A stretch of 64,000 bases of DNA from Platerodrilus igneus. Its lineage: Eukaryota > Arthropoda > Insecta > Coleoptera > Lycidae. Location of the stretch: NCBI GenBank assembly GCA_036346225.1, contig JARFIW010001187.1, positions 496,001 through 560,000 on the forward strand, read 5' to 3'. Position numbers and translations under genes: made by a program. This document shows, piece by piece, positions 24,941 through 37,369 of the stretch. Position 1 is the first letter of the stretch; every line of letters begins with the position of its first letter. The notes under the pieces are model-generated. The model had not been told where the DNA came from. It was given only the letters and a program-made list of their open reading frames with translations, and did not search any database.

Positions 24941-25354
24941 AATTATATTTGTTGGATATGTGTTTATATCCTTAATCTCTTCTATGCTTGTAATTGTGGT
25001 AAATTAATTGGACTATAAGTGGGTTATTGGATCTTTTAGCATCATAAGTTCAATACATACAATACACAAAGTATACGACAATGGTCGTTACAGAAAAAGA
25101 TGTATTCTCACCATGTAACCTGACTACTGTTTCTATTCTAGTTCAAGTGCAAGAGAAGCCTTATATTCGTTACTCACTGTTATGTCCCTCAAATAGCTAA
25201 AAGAAACATTTCATATTGAAATACACTGATTTCAAACATCACAGCCTCTTTGGAAGACTATTGTCTTTCAACCAATCAAAGTAAAAGCTAATGAGCATAC
25301 TACATACAAAGCCTATGAATCCAAGGATAAAATACTTTTTTTTAATACGGATTG

Positions 25355-25552
25355 CTTAATTAATTACTGCATGCCCGATATCGTATTCTCCAGGACATTA
25401 CTATCTTCCCTAATGTCTCTCGTAGCGGAGGCACGTCGTCTTCTTTAATAAGAGCCAATGATCCTTCGTTAATGGCATTTGATTGATTCAGCTTCCATTT
25501 GGACCTATCTTGTAGGTAGATGTTCAATGGACCACCGTTTCCAAAAATGTAT
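25355..25552 (-). pseudogene. BEL/Pao pol C-terminal fragment
   Basis: Reading the minus strand from 25552 gives HFWKRWSIEHL. After a frameshift comes LQDRSKWK, then EGSLALIKEDDVPPL and LGKI. This is the C-terminal end of BEL/Pao integrase (F-W-x-R-W ... L-V-L-I-K-E-D-N-x-P-P-x-x-W-x-L-G-R-I). The matching upstream part is at 35990-36920, so 10.4 kb has come between them. Confidence 0.75.
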
Positions 25553-25870
25553 TATTTGTTATATTTTTTTAGGAATAGATAGTGTCTCACCATGTTCTCG
25601 ATTCTATTTCACTTTTGTCAATACCACCTGAATATAACCTTAAGATTCTTATACTACTGTCACTGCTGGGGCACTTGATGCAGAGCGGGTGTGCACTTTT
25701 CCTAACATCCGTAAGTACTTTTATCGAATGGCCTAATCTGGATTATATTGGTACTTTTTAAGATTGTATTTTCAACTTTGAATTTATACAAGTAGTTCTG
25801 GTTGTTGAATCAATTGTTGCAGGTTGTAACATGTCAATTCATTGTTCCCTTGCCATGTTTAATTGTGGTC
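25553..25870. repeat. outlying array monomer at left edge of the insert
   Basis: Matches the type-2 monomers of the main array from GAATAGATAG (25573) through ATCCGTAAGTACTTTTATC (25708) to the CAATTG near 25810. It is more diverged than units of the main array. It abuts the BEL/Pao sequence. Confidence 0.8.
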
Positions 25871-27559
25871 CCACTTCCTTCAATATAAAAGTATTATTCG
25901 TCTTAATTTTATATTAATACCGTTTACAATCACAAGTTAGTTTTGATTTGTGTAACATTTCCTTTTAGTATTATAAAATAATAATAAACTAAATATGTTG
26001 ATCTTTAGTTATAATTTAATGTTCCCTTTAGTATAAATAATATAATTAATTATTGATCATATGTAATTTTCTAATTGGTAAACCTCTGAATAATGTCCAT
26101 AAATACACAACTGGTATATACATGAATCTGTCATTTAGGATAGTTTTCTTGTTTGTCTCTCTTTCAAAATGTGTGGTTATCTTTAAACCAGAATAAATTT
26201 TTGTTTGTCTTGATATCTAATGGTCTTTTAAGCACATGCCGTCTCCCGATAAAGATGACCTTTCTAAGGCCATGATATCGTACCTGGTGTGTAAAAGACG
26301 TCTTTTTCTTTTATGCTTCTTAACATACATAAATATCGTTTTAGAATACTAGCAAGATGTGTATGGACAAAGTCTACCTGAATAACCCGTTCAATATATT
26401 AATGAATGGTAAGCTGATTATAGATAAATTTTTAGACTTTTCCTCATGGCAAGTTACAATATTTCGTTTTTGTAACACGTTTATTTTCTAGGGTCGTCTG
26501 GTGGCATACCCTCAGGTGGCATATTCTCGGGTAAAATATTCTCTGATGGAGTATTTACTTATGCATGCTAGGCTATCTAAGCCTAATACATTAATTTTAC
26601 TACCTTACAAATATTATCTATTATCGTACAAGAATTTCAACTTGCCGTTTTATGTACCTTCTAAAATAAATTAAATCTCCGTTGATGAAACATATGGCTG
26701 TGGAACAAACTTTGGCCCTTACAAATTTGAAGTTTGAGGTTAACGCCAAACTAAATATGGATGGTGTTCGTCTTTACAAGCAGTAAGAAGAAACCTCTAT
26801 AGTTCTGTACAAGCCGGAGCTCAAAGCTTAAGTATACGTTTCTTTCATATATCTTGAATACAGGTATGAGTTTATCTTATTTATTTTTATGACAGAACAA
26901 TGTGCATGTGTTAAATTTTAAATCTTAATTATCTAAAAAAATTATGCATGTAAAACATAGTCATACTTTTAGTTACCTATATCTTAACTAATTTAATATT
27001 ATCTTTGCTTTCCTGGTATGACATAAGTTGTAAGCATAAAAGCTTTCATGAAACCTTTTTTGTGGATTTGGAGGTTATGTTCAATTTAAATATTTAATTC
27101 AAATTCTCTTAACTAATGTTAAATCCAACAAAGCGTATTTATGATCTCTTTTTACTTAAAACGTTAATTTGAAATGGTGCCCAAGCACAATAATAATTTT
27201 AGATTTTCTAATATCTTATCTGGTAGAATTTAAGACAAAGTTTTAAAATTATGAGAGTGTGGATATATAAACTACACTTAGTGATTTTGTAGCATGAAAT
27301 TTGGTTTTAACACAATAACGGCATATATTAAAATTTTTTTATTAATGTTATTAACTAAACGTCAACATATAAGTTGTAATAAGGTATTTTCTTTAATCAT
27401 GTTCTAATTTGCATCCCTATAACTTGTCTGGGTAAAATTTAACTTTGTTCCCTAAACCCCTGAGATATAATCTTTTGCAATCTACCGCAGTCACAAACGG
27501 TCGAAGCTAGTCCCACCAGAGTTTTGTATAGACTCTGTTGTACACCCATTCCTACCTGT
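25871..27559. other. AT-rich spacer within the interrupting segment
   Basis: No coding region seen. A small internal repeat occurs at 26493-26555, where GGTGGCATA-like and ATTCTC units recur. Confidence 0.4.
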
Positions 27560-30500
27560 AAAAAGGAAGGGTGCAAGGTGATGGTTCTGCTCAAAGTAAA
27601 ATTCTTTTAAACGTGTAACGATTATTTATTCTTTGAGAATATCAGATAGTTTCAGTTTATAATTCTCTAAGAATAAATAGGTTAACAATGTGTTCATGTA
27701 GTTGACTTTTTGTTATAATTTATATATAACCTTAGGATTTAATACCACTATCAGTTTTGGAGTAGGCTATGCGGAATGGGTGTAGTTCTCCCATCCCCAA
27801 TCCATGGGAATATTTAACAAATGACCTAATCTGGATTCTATTTGCACTTGTAGGAATGTAAATTTTAGTTTGAAGTAGAAGATTTTACAAATACCTCATA
27901 ATTCAGTTAGTGACCATGGATGATGGTTATAGTGGTAAGTAAATGTATATTAAATGTCATATGCTAACTAAACTTTGCAATTTATTAAATGGTTTTATTT
28001 TGTTTTTTAGAGAATAGATAGTTTCTCAATTCTATTTCACTTCTGTTAATACCACCTGGATATAATCTTAGGATTCTTATAGTACTGTCGCTGTTGGGGT
28101 GGGTGCTGCCGGGCAGATGTGAACTTTTCCCAACTTCATCCGTAAGTACTTTTATTGAATGGCCTAATCTGGATTCCATTAGTACTTCTTTAGGATTGTA
28201 TTTTTAGCTTTGCATTAGAAAATTTGGCGAGATCTGTGTTAACAAATTTTTACAAGTAGTTCGGTTATTGAATCAATTGGTGTAGGTCACGGTTTTACTT
28301 GCTAATTAAAAATCTTTTACCAATGACCTAATCTGGATTCTACTGTTACTATTGTAGGAGTGTAACTTTTAGCTTGAAGTAGAAGATTTGAGAAGATTCG
28401 TGTTAACCAATTTTTACAAATTCCTCTTGTAATTCACAATCCGTGACCAACGATGGTGGTTATAATTGATAAGCAATGGTTTATTAAATGTCACCTGCCA
28501 ACTAAACGTTGAAAATATTAATTGATTGTTTTTTTAGGAATAGATAGTTTCTCATCATGTCCTCAATTCTATTTAATTTTGTTAATACCACCTGAATATA
28601 ACCCTAGAATTCTTATACTAATGTCGCTGTTGGGTTGGGTGGTGCAGGGCGGGTGTGTAGTTTTCCCAATTTCATTCGTAAGAACTTTTATCGAATGACC
28701 TAATCTGGATTTCATTGGTACTTTTTTAGGATTGTATTTTTAGCTTTGCATTAGAAAATTTGGCAAGATCTGAGTTAACAAATTTTTACAAGTAGTTCTG
28801 GTTATTGAATCAATTGGTGCGGGTCATGGTTTTACTTGCTAACAAAATCTTTTACACTTGCTATGGCTATTTATTTGTAGAAATATTTTAACAAAGGAAC
28901 CAATCTGGATTCTACTGTTACTTTTGTAGGAGTGTAACTTTTAGTTTGAAGTAGAAGATTTGAAAAGATCCATGTTAACCAATTTTTACAAATTTCTTTT
29001 ATTCAATCGGTATCCAAGGATGATGGTTATAGTTGGTAAGTAAACATTTATTAAATGTCATATGGCAACTAAACGTACCAAAAAGGGTCCTACTTTGTGT
29101 TTTTTGGAAATAGTTTCTCATCAAGTACTCAATTTTGTCAATATCGCCTGAATAAAACCTTACTATTTTTATACTACTATCACTGTTGGTGTGGGTGGTG
29201 TTGGGAGATGTGTACTTTTCTCAATTTCATCAGTAAGTAAGTAAGTGGTAAATTTTTACAAGTAGTTCTGGTTATTGAATCAATTTGCACAGTTGATCGT
29301 TTTGCTCGACAAGTAAAAATCTTTTAAACGTGCTATGGCTATATATTATGTGAGAATATCAGATGGTTCCACTTATGGTTCTCTAAGAATAGATAGGTTA
29401 ACACTGTGTTCTAAATTATATTTCACTGTTTGCCATAACCTTAGAAATTTAATACCACTACCAGTATTGGAGTGGACGATGCGGAATGGAGTGTAGTTCT
29501 CCCATCCCCGATTCGTAGATATATTTAACAAATGGCCTAATCTGGATTCTACTGTTACTTTTGTAGGAGTGTAACTTTTAGTTTGAAGTAGAAGATTTTG
29601 ACAAGATTCGGTTTAACCAATTTTTACAAATTCCGTTCGACCAAAGGATGGTGGTTATATTGATAAGTAAATGGTTTATTAAATGTCATCTACCACTAAC
29701 TTAAACTTGTCAAATATTAAATTGGTACTTGTTTTCTGGAGTAATCAAATAGTTTCTCATCATGTCTCAATTCTATTCTAATTTTGTCAATACCACCTGA
29801 ATATAACCCTAGAATTCTTATACTAATGTCGCTGTTGGGATTGGGTGGTGCAGGGCGGATGTGTACTTTTCCCAACTTTCATCCGTAAGTAACTTTTATC
29901 AAATGACCTAATCTGGATTTCATTGGTACTTTTTAGGATTGTATTTTAGCTTTGCATTTAATTGCAAGATTTGACAAAATGTTAACAAATTTTTACAAGT
30001 AGTTCTGGTTATTGAATCAATTGGTGACGGGTCGATGGTTTCTAATTGGTAACACCAAATCTTTTCACTTGCCTATGTAATTTGTAGAATATTTAACAAA
30101 GTGACCTAATCTGGATTCTACTGTTACTTTTGTAGGAGTGTAACTTTTAGTTTGAAGTAGAAGGTTTGAGAAGATCCATGTTAACCAATTTTTACAATTT
30201 CTTTTATTCAATCGGTATCCAAGGTGATGGTTATAGTTGTAAGTAAACATTTATTAAATGTCTATGCCAACTAAACGTACCAAATGGTCCTTTACTTTGT
30301 GTTTTTGGAATATAGTTTCATCAATGTTACTCAATTCTATTTCAATTATTGCAGTACCACCTGAATATAACCTATGAATTTTATACTAATGTCACTGTTG
30401 GTGTGGGTGAGTTTTGAACCTCATCCATAAGTACTTTATGGAATTACCAATCTGGTCATTGGTACTTTTTAGGATTGTATTTTATCTTGTTTTAGAAGAT

Positions 30501-32110
30501 TTGACGAGATGTGTTATAAAATTTTTATAAGTAGTTCTGGTTATTGAATCAATTGGCACAAGTGATCGTTTTGCTCGACAAGTAAAAATCTTTTAAACGT
30601 GCTATGGCTATATATTATGTGAGAGTATCAGATGGTTCCACTTATGGTTCTCTAAGAATAGATAGGTTAACACTGTGTTCTAAATTATATTTCACTGTTT
30701 GCCATAACCTTAGAAATTTAATACCACTACCAGTATTGGAGTGGACGATGCGGAATGGAGTGTAGTTCTCCCATCCCCGATTCGTAGATATATTTAACAA
30801 ATGGCCTAATCTGGATTCTACTGTTACTTTTGTAGGAGTGTAACTTTTAGTTTGAAGTAGAAGATTTGAGAAGATCGGTGTTAACCAATTTTTACAAATC
30901 CGTGACCAAGGATGGTGGTTATAGTTGATAAGTAAAGGTTTATTAAATGTCATCTACCCTCTAAACATTGCAAATATTAAATGGTCTGTTTTTTTGGGAA
31001 TAAATAGTTTCTCATCATGTTCTCAATTCTATCTAATTTTGTCAATACCACCCGAATATAACCCTAGAATTCTTATACTAATGTCGCTGTTGGGATGGGT
31101 GGTGCAGGGCGGATGTGTACTTTTCCCAACTTCATCCGTAAGTACTTTTATCAAATGACCTAATCTGGATTGCATTGGTACTTTTTTAGGATTGTATTTT
31201 TAGCTTTGCTTTAGAAGATTTGACAAAATGTGTCAACAAATTTTTACAAGTAGTTCTGGTTATTGAATCAATTGGCACAGGTGATCGTTTTGGTCGCTAA
31301 GTAAAAATGGTTCTCTAAGAATAGATAGGTTAACACTGTGTTCTTAATTATATTTCACTTTTTGCTATAACCTTAGAAATGTAATACCTCTACCTGTGCT
31401 ACTGTCGTTTCAAGAAATGAATACTACCGTATAGACTTAAAGCATAAATTCGTGGTAATACTGCGTTTTTTAAATATTGATTACCAGAAAGACGGGTTTT
31501 TTTAATAATTCAAACTCCGAAAAATCTATATTTCATTTCAAATTACAACCTTTAAAAAAAAACCTCAATAAAAACCTATAACAACCATTCTGTTTTTAAA
31601 TTCAATGCTAAATTATTTCGCCTTTAACATCAGAAATTAGAAACTGTCTGCAGGTCTACATTGTTGATCCCGCAACAGCTACAGTGGACAATGCGGATTG
31701 GGGCGTAGTTCTGCCATCCCATATTCGTAGGTATATTTATCAAATGACCTAATCTGGATTCTACTGGTACTTATGTAGGAGTGTAACTTTTAGTTTGAAG
31801 TAGAAGATTTGAGAAGATCCGTGTTAACCCATTTTTACAAATTTCTCTTATAATTCAATCCGTGATCAAGGATTATGGTTATAGTTGATAAGTAAAGGTT
31901 TATTAAATGTCATCTGCCAACTAAACATTGCAAATATTAAATGGTTCTGTTTTTTTGGGAATAGATAGTTTCTCATCATGTTCTCAATTCTATCTAATTT
32001 TGTCAATACCACCTGAATATAACCCTAGAATTATTATACTAATGTCGCTGTTTGAGTGGGTGGTGCAGAGCGGGTGTGTACTTTTCCCAACTTCATCCGT
32101 AAGTACTGTA
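27560..32110. repeat. satellite-like array of two alternating related monomers
   Basis: Two diverged monomer types of about 340-370 bp alternate. Type 1 full example is about 30562-30905; type 2 example is about 30909-31280; the dimer is about 720 bp. The shared core CCTAATCTGGATT or a close variant appears at 27825, 28164, 28327, 28699, 28899, 29536, 29907, 30104, 30449, 30805, 31159 and 31748. Several type-1 copies (28290, 28825, 30020) lack about 180-190 bp of the monomer middle, giving shorter 540-550-bp dimers. The two types can be aligned along most of their length, so the dimer arose from an older monomer. About 270 bp at 31400-31670 appears to be inserted into one unit. No convincing conserved coding frame. 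Confidence 0.88.
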
Positions 32111-33839
32111 GCATGTTTATTTTCCAGAACCCTTATAACTGAATACTTTTTATTCAGAATCATTTTTAGTCCCATAAATTTGCGTTTTGGTAAAATATTT
32201 AATCCTATAATTATAAAGTACCCGGTATATTTTTGTTCCTCATAAACAAAGATTCCGCTTTCGTAAAATTTTCAATTTACGATAAGGTTTGTTCAAGTTC
32301 AAGTTAGGTTATATCAGAAATCGTGCAGTTTTCGATACTAGGTTACACCTTGTGTGGTTGGTTTTCAATACGTGGCACCGAGCTGCAATGTTCAAAACTT
32401 GTCAGTTGCTTCTTTTCTGTTGTAGAACGAGGATGTTTTTTCCAACTTCTAGGGCAGGCGATTGGAGAATCGCATTGTTTGCGACCTCCTAAGTTGTAGT
32501 TATATAAAGACCTGGGGAGATGTTAATTAATGGTTCGTATATTATTATTTAAATATCTTGTCTAATCCTCCCCTTTCCTTGCAGTGCAGTTATACGAAGT
32601 TAAATGAAATTATTTTAAGTCATAGTCAATTATTTCAAATTAATTTAAATGATAAAATTTTATAATCTTTACGGCTAATAATGTTTTAAATTTTTACAAC
32701 TGGAAAATGATGGTTTGCCGTATGAAAATTTCTCAGATGTCACTTATGTGAAGGCATAACTTGGGGGTGATTAGGATTAAAAAATTCCTACCTCACATCT
32801 TTTGAAGTGGTCACCAATGTCATTGGTTAGCACTGGACTGAGCACCCGTTCTATCTTTTTCGTAAAATCCGAGATTGATGCTAAGAGGCTCTAATGGGAT
32901 ACGGCTGTTATTTGTTTGTACGTACTTCAAGGTTTGCCACATTTTATGACGTAGGAATACATATGGTGAGTGTTGATAATAAAAGTTTCCCTTGTAACAT
33001 GTTTAATTTGATCAATAATTATTCGCATTGAATTACGAGGATAATGCGCTAAGCGTGCCTTATTCTTTATTAAGGTTCCATATAGTACATAACGGAACGC
33101 TTCGTTTTAATAATCTTCTTATAGTAAAATATCTGTGTGACTTAAAGTTATTTCGTCAAGCATCTCTAGCTGTTTCTTTCGTATTTCCCCACCTCTAACG
33201 TCGTTATCATTCGGTTCTCGCTTTGTCGAGTTAGTCGCTCCCTAGCAACCGACTTATCAAGATGTATTCCCGGCTAGAGGCATGCGACCTTTGCTTGAAT
33301 TATTTGTGTGAGCGGGTCAGGTCGTGCTAGACCTGGAACAATTTTGATAACTTCTACTAACGGTTTGTAAATTATACATTTTACGAACTAATTTAATTTG
33401 GTTTCATTTATTTAGCGCATCAACGAAGAATTCGCCATCGAAGAACGATAGATAGGGTACAAGTGAAGATTTTGGCTTTGATTGCAGTCGTCCCAAGTTT
33501 GAAATGGCTTGTAGCATTGTTTGAAGCTTATGAATTTCCGTCCAGATTTGTCTTGGAGAAACAGAGGCAGTTCGGTTCGTTATTACATATAAGAAATTTT
33601 TGCATGTGTTTTGAATGTCATTAAAATTTGACAAACAGACTATCATATAAAAAGCACGAAAAGTTGCTATCATGTTTACGAACATATAATCTGTTTCATT
33701 CTCAATTATTGTTGAACTGGTTTTACAAGCCGTAGAAAGAAATTTTGTCAAGTTAGGTTTATATAATTGCAAGCTTTGTTGCATTTTAACTTCAGATAAA
33801 TTTCAAGGTATATTTTCGACGTCATACTTTTTTGTGTTG
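32111..33839. other. non-repetitive sequence with one unassigned open frame
   Basis: No recognised gene. The 126-codon minus frame 33784-33404 (MQQSLQLYKPNLTKF...) has normal amino-acid composition and could be a remnant of a mobile-element protein, but I cannot match it to a family. Confidence 0.35.
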
Positions 33840-34690
33840 TAGCACATTTGACAGATGTTGCCGTGAAAGCAGATGCTTCGTGCAGCTGTCATAAAATTTA
33901 AATTAAACATTCTTCAATCTTGTAATTAGCTTTTATTTACAGATAAATTATAAAATGTAAGTATGAAAATTTAAATACACGCTGCGTAATAATTTAGAAA
34001 CTGTCTACCTGAAAAGATCTGCCCAGGATAGAAACGTTAATTCAATGCATTGTGGATACAAATTATTTTGATCAAATATTTAACACAAGTTTATGTTTAG
34101 AGAGCAGTCTTTTGCTTTAAAAAGCCAAAATTTTGACTTTGTTATAAATGTTATTGTTGAAATTTTTTTACCTGTTAAAAAGTTTTGAAATTTTAAAAGA
34201 AAGTTTTTTTCTTCAGTAAACAATTAGTTAAACTTTGAGACTTTTATTTTGATCAAATGCGATCAAGTCTGATAACATAAAGGTAGAACTTTTGAGTAAT
34301 AATTTTGTGCCAACATCATATTGGATATACATTTTTTATTTTTGATACTTTTATAGGACACAAATGGTGTTCTACATTTTTACTTATTTAATCTTTGTAA
34401 TTTCTTACAGGAGCTGCGTCTTATTTTTATAAGACAGGTATTTGTTAACGAAGGCGATCGTTTTATCTTTGGGTTTCCACGTCCGCCTTTAGAATTGTGC
34501 TTTGCTATTATCGTGATTATCTCAGGACTTGATGGCGCCTATTTAACTTAGTTTAGCTTTGGTTTGCAAACAAAATTCGACTTAGCCTTCCCCCACTTCT
34601 TATTGCTCTATCCAGGAATAGACCCCTATAGCTATGTCGGAAGGTTTTTGTTCACTGGCGTCCAAACCATCATAAAAAAAAAACAACAAA
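33840..34690 (+). repeat. dispersed repeat, copy 1
   Basis: Matches 59790-60600 in the same orientation. Clear blocks are TTTTATTTTGATCAAATG (34241), GGACACAAA near 34357, TTTCTTACAGGA (34400), AGACAGG, CGAAGGCGATC, CCACGTCCGCC, TGGCGCCTATTT and AATAGACCCC (34617). Family not recognised. Confidence 0.75.
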
Positions 34691-35799
34691 AACAGTTACA
34701 CCCTTGTTGTCAAAGTCCAACGATTTTACTTTTGAAGGTCATTAGAGTATAAAAATTTCATTTTTAAATAAGAGTAATTTAATTAGAGATTCAACGTATT
34801 AGACTAGAGGGTTGAATAAATTCTCAGTAGAAATTAAACAAACATTTAATTTGATTTATCATTGCTTACGTCAATTTTATGTATCATATTAATATAAAAC
34901 CAAATTCTGGTGTACATCGAAGATACAATGTAGTACCTCCGGGTGGAGCATTGGGGACGTGGCCGCAAGTATAGCGACCCTAATTCAAATTATAATGTAC
35001 ATCGAAGATATCAGATCTGCTCCCTACGATATAATCGAAAAATGTAAATAAAATTTTTTAAAGGCCCAAAATTTAACTAGGGGCGACTACAAAATTTAAA
35101 GATCAACTAAAATTGTACGGATAATATTTCAGTTATAATAAATGTAAATATTTTTGTATTAACACTTATTAATGGTGTCCTAAACGACGCGAGGTATTGA
35201 GTGAGAAATTATCAATCGTAAAATTTTATCTAAAAGGTAATGAATCTGGCATGAAAATGACATTTCAATTTTAGCTGTATTTACGGATCAAGAAGGTGTA
35301 TAAAATTTGGGTCCAGCACAGCTGAGGGAAGAGGTATATTTTTCATATTTTTGATGTGTTATCTAGGGATGCAAATAGTGACCCCTCGTAATTTAAATAT
35401 TTAACTTTTTCGTGCAAGTACAAGGTTAGAGGTGTGACAACAGAGCTTTTGTGCTCAGATGCGTTTGTACACTAAGTGGTTTCTACTTTTTCCAATTAGT
35501 ACTTTCTCGTTAGAAACAAAAATTAACAAAGCAGTGGCGCCTTGATAGTATCCATTAATACATATCCCCCTGATAGTTTCTTGAAACAACTGTGGAAGTT
35601 AGAGTTCCTAGTTAGTTTGGAAGATTCCAAAGGTCGTCATTTGAAACGGGTAATTTTACAGCTTTTTTGCGGTCTTTGTGAATGTAGAGGTGAGTTGTAT
35701 TTTCCTTGGCAACCACTTCGGGTTCAGTGTTCCGACTTGTAATATTTAGTCCATCTTTGTTCCAAATTATAATAATTACAGCCGAACAGTTTATGGTAA
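34691..35799. other. no feature recognised
   Basis: AT-rich. The only internal structure I see is a 14-bp TGTACATCGAAGAT motif present twice, at about 34912 and 34998. Confidence 0.4.
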
Positions 35800-35990
35800 C
35801 GTTACACGTAGTACTTTTATCGAATGACCTACTTTGGATTCCATTGGTACTTTTTTAGGAATTTATTTCTAGCTTTGCGTTAGAAGATGTGTTAAATTTG
35901 TACAAGTAGTTCTGGTTATTGAATCAATTGTCGCGGATTTTGGTTTTGCTTGGCAAGTAAAAATCTTTTAAATGTGTCATGACTATTAGA
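35800..35990. repeat. outlying array monomer at right edge of the insert
   Basis: GTAGTACTTTTATCGAATGACC (from 35809) through TTGAATCAATTG and GGCAAGTAAAAATC (35953) matches the type-2 to type-1 junction of the main array. BEL/Pao coding sequence begins immediately to the right. Confidence 0.8.
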
Positions 35991-36920
35991 TGACAAGGTT
36001 GTTACGTCTTTCTGATGAATGCTGGTAGTAACTTGTCTGATTAAAAAATGGCCTGGAGTTAAAGATTCTAGGTCACTCGGATCTTGGGATAAAGGAACAA
36101 AGGGCCTGTAATTCAAAATAGATTTCACTTGTACAATGACCGTATACAACTCTTCAAGTGTTAAATGAAAATTCCCCATTATACGCTTTAAATGATGCTT
36201 GGCCGATTTAGTGACGGCTTCCCAAAGGTAACCAAAATTTGGTGCCCTTGGTGGAATGAATTTCCAGATTATCCACCTCACTTGTCTTAAAAATTGTTAA
36301 AATCTGAGTCATTATTTAACTTTGTTAATAACATGCATGTTGCCTAATTAGTTTTTGGTCCCTATACAGTTATTGCCATTGTCAGAATGAATTTGATTGC
36401 ACAATCCACATCTGAAAGTAAATCGTTTAAAAGCATTTAAAAAACTTGGTCAACATATCGTCAACTAATACAAATTGAGTTGCCTTTGTCGCAAAACAAT
36501 CAATCGCATAAATAGGTGTTTATCAATCATCTGTTATGAAATTTTTCATCCTTGATCATGAACGATTTTGCAAAATCAAGACTTACTATTGAAAAAGGGC
36601 AATGTACAGTCGTTCTAAATTTCGGTAACTGGCCCATTTGAAAACAAGAATTTTTTGGACAAACCTTAAAACAAGGAATGCATTTTCGTAAAACCTTCCC
36701 AACTACAAACATGTATCAGCCAATATTGCTGGTATACTACTGCTAAAGTGGCTTGATTACCCGCATGAAGATATCATATGTTCATGGCGAATTATTAATG
36801 TGGTCAATTTATAACTTCCTGGCAATAATATTTAGATATTTGGTTTCAATGTTTAAATTAAAGTTCTTTAAACGACCTACACGAATAATATCCATCTGGT
36901 CTATGAAAGGTGAAATGATA
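35990..36920 (-). pseudogene. BEL/Pao integrase region
   Basis: Minus strand, in order: relics of the H-x-x-H/CxxC zinc finger around 36770-36680; PKFRTTVHCPFSIVSLDFAK (first catalytic Asp, about 36615-36560); HSDNGNNCIG (second Asp, about 36390-36360); WKFIPPRAPNFGYLWEAVTK with the catalytic Glu (36268-36200); and LNYRPFVPL then LTPGHFLI. These are diagnostic of BEL/Pao integrases. Several stops and frameshifts show it is dead. Upstream (36920-37370) I find no clear pol sequence. Confidence 0.82.
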
Positions 36921-37369
36921 CTAATTTACTATTAGCTACAACTAAGTGATTTATTTTTAATGATTTTATTTTTCTATTCTGAATGGACCTGCACCTTCAA
37001 GAAGTTTTAGATTACTATAACGGGTAGAACGGCTTCAGAGTTCCAGTGATCTAAAGAGCCGAATTATAGGTTTAACCAAATTAGTGGGGTCTTTAGTGAG
37101 GAACCAGACTAAAACAGGTCCCCGAAAGTGGGCAGCGGCTCTTTCGACCTTAGATTGGATAGTACCATAGGGGTCGGTATGGCATTCTAAGGCACACTAA
37201 CCACCACATTATTTCCTAAGTACGTAGCATACTTAAATTGTTATTAAAGATGATGGAATCCTCTGGGATAAAAAATTTCTGAGCTAATTGGCCCCCATTC
37301 GGATCTCCGGGAGGGGACTACTTTGGATGATGTGATTAAAAAATTTAGAACGTCTGCAACATTTTGTGA

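Noticed and set aside
25571..32110. Array monomers as tandemly duplicated coding exons
   Set aside because: Splice-like borders exist, but a TAG directly after the acceptor closes the frame of the hydrophobic stretch in all copies inspected.
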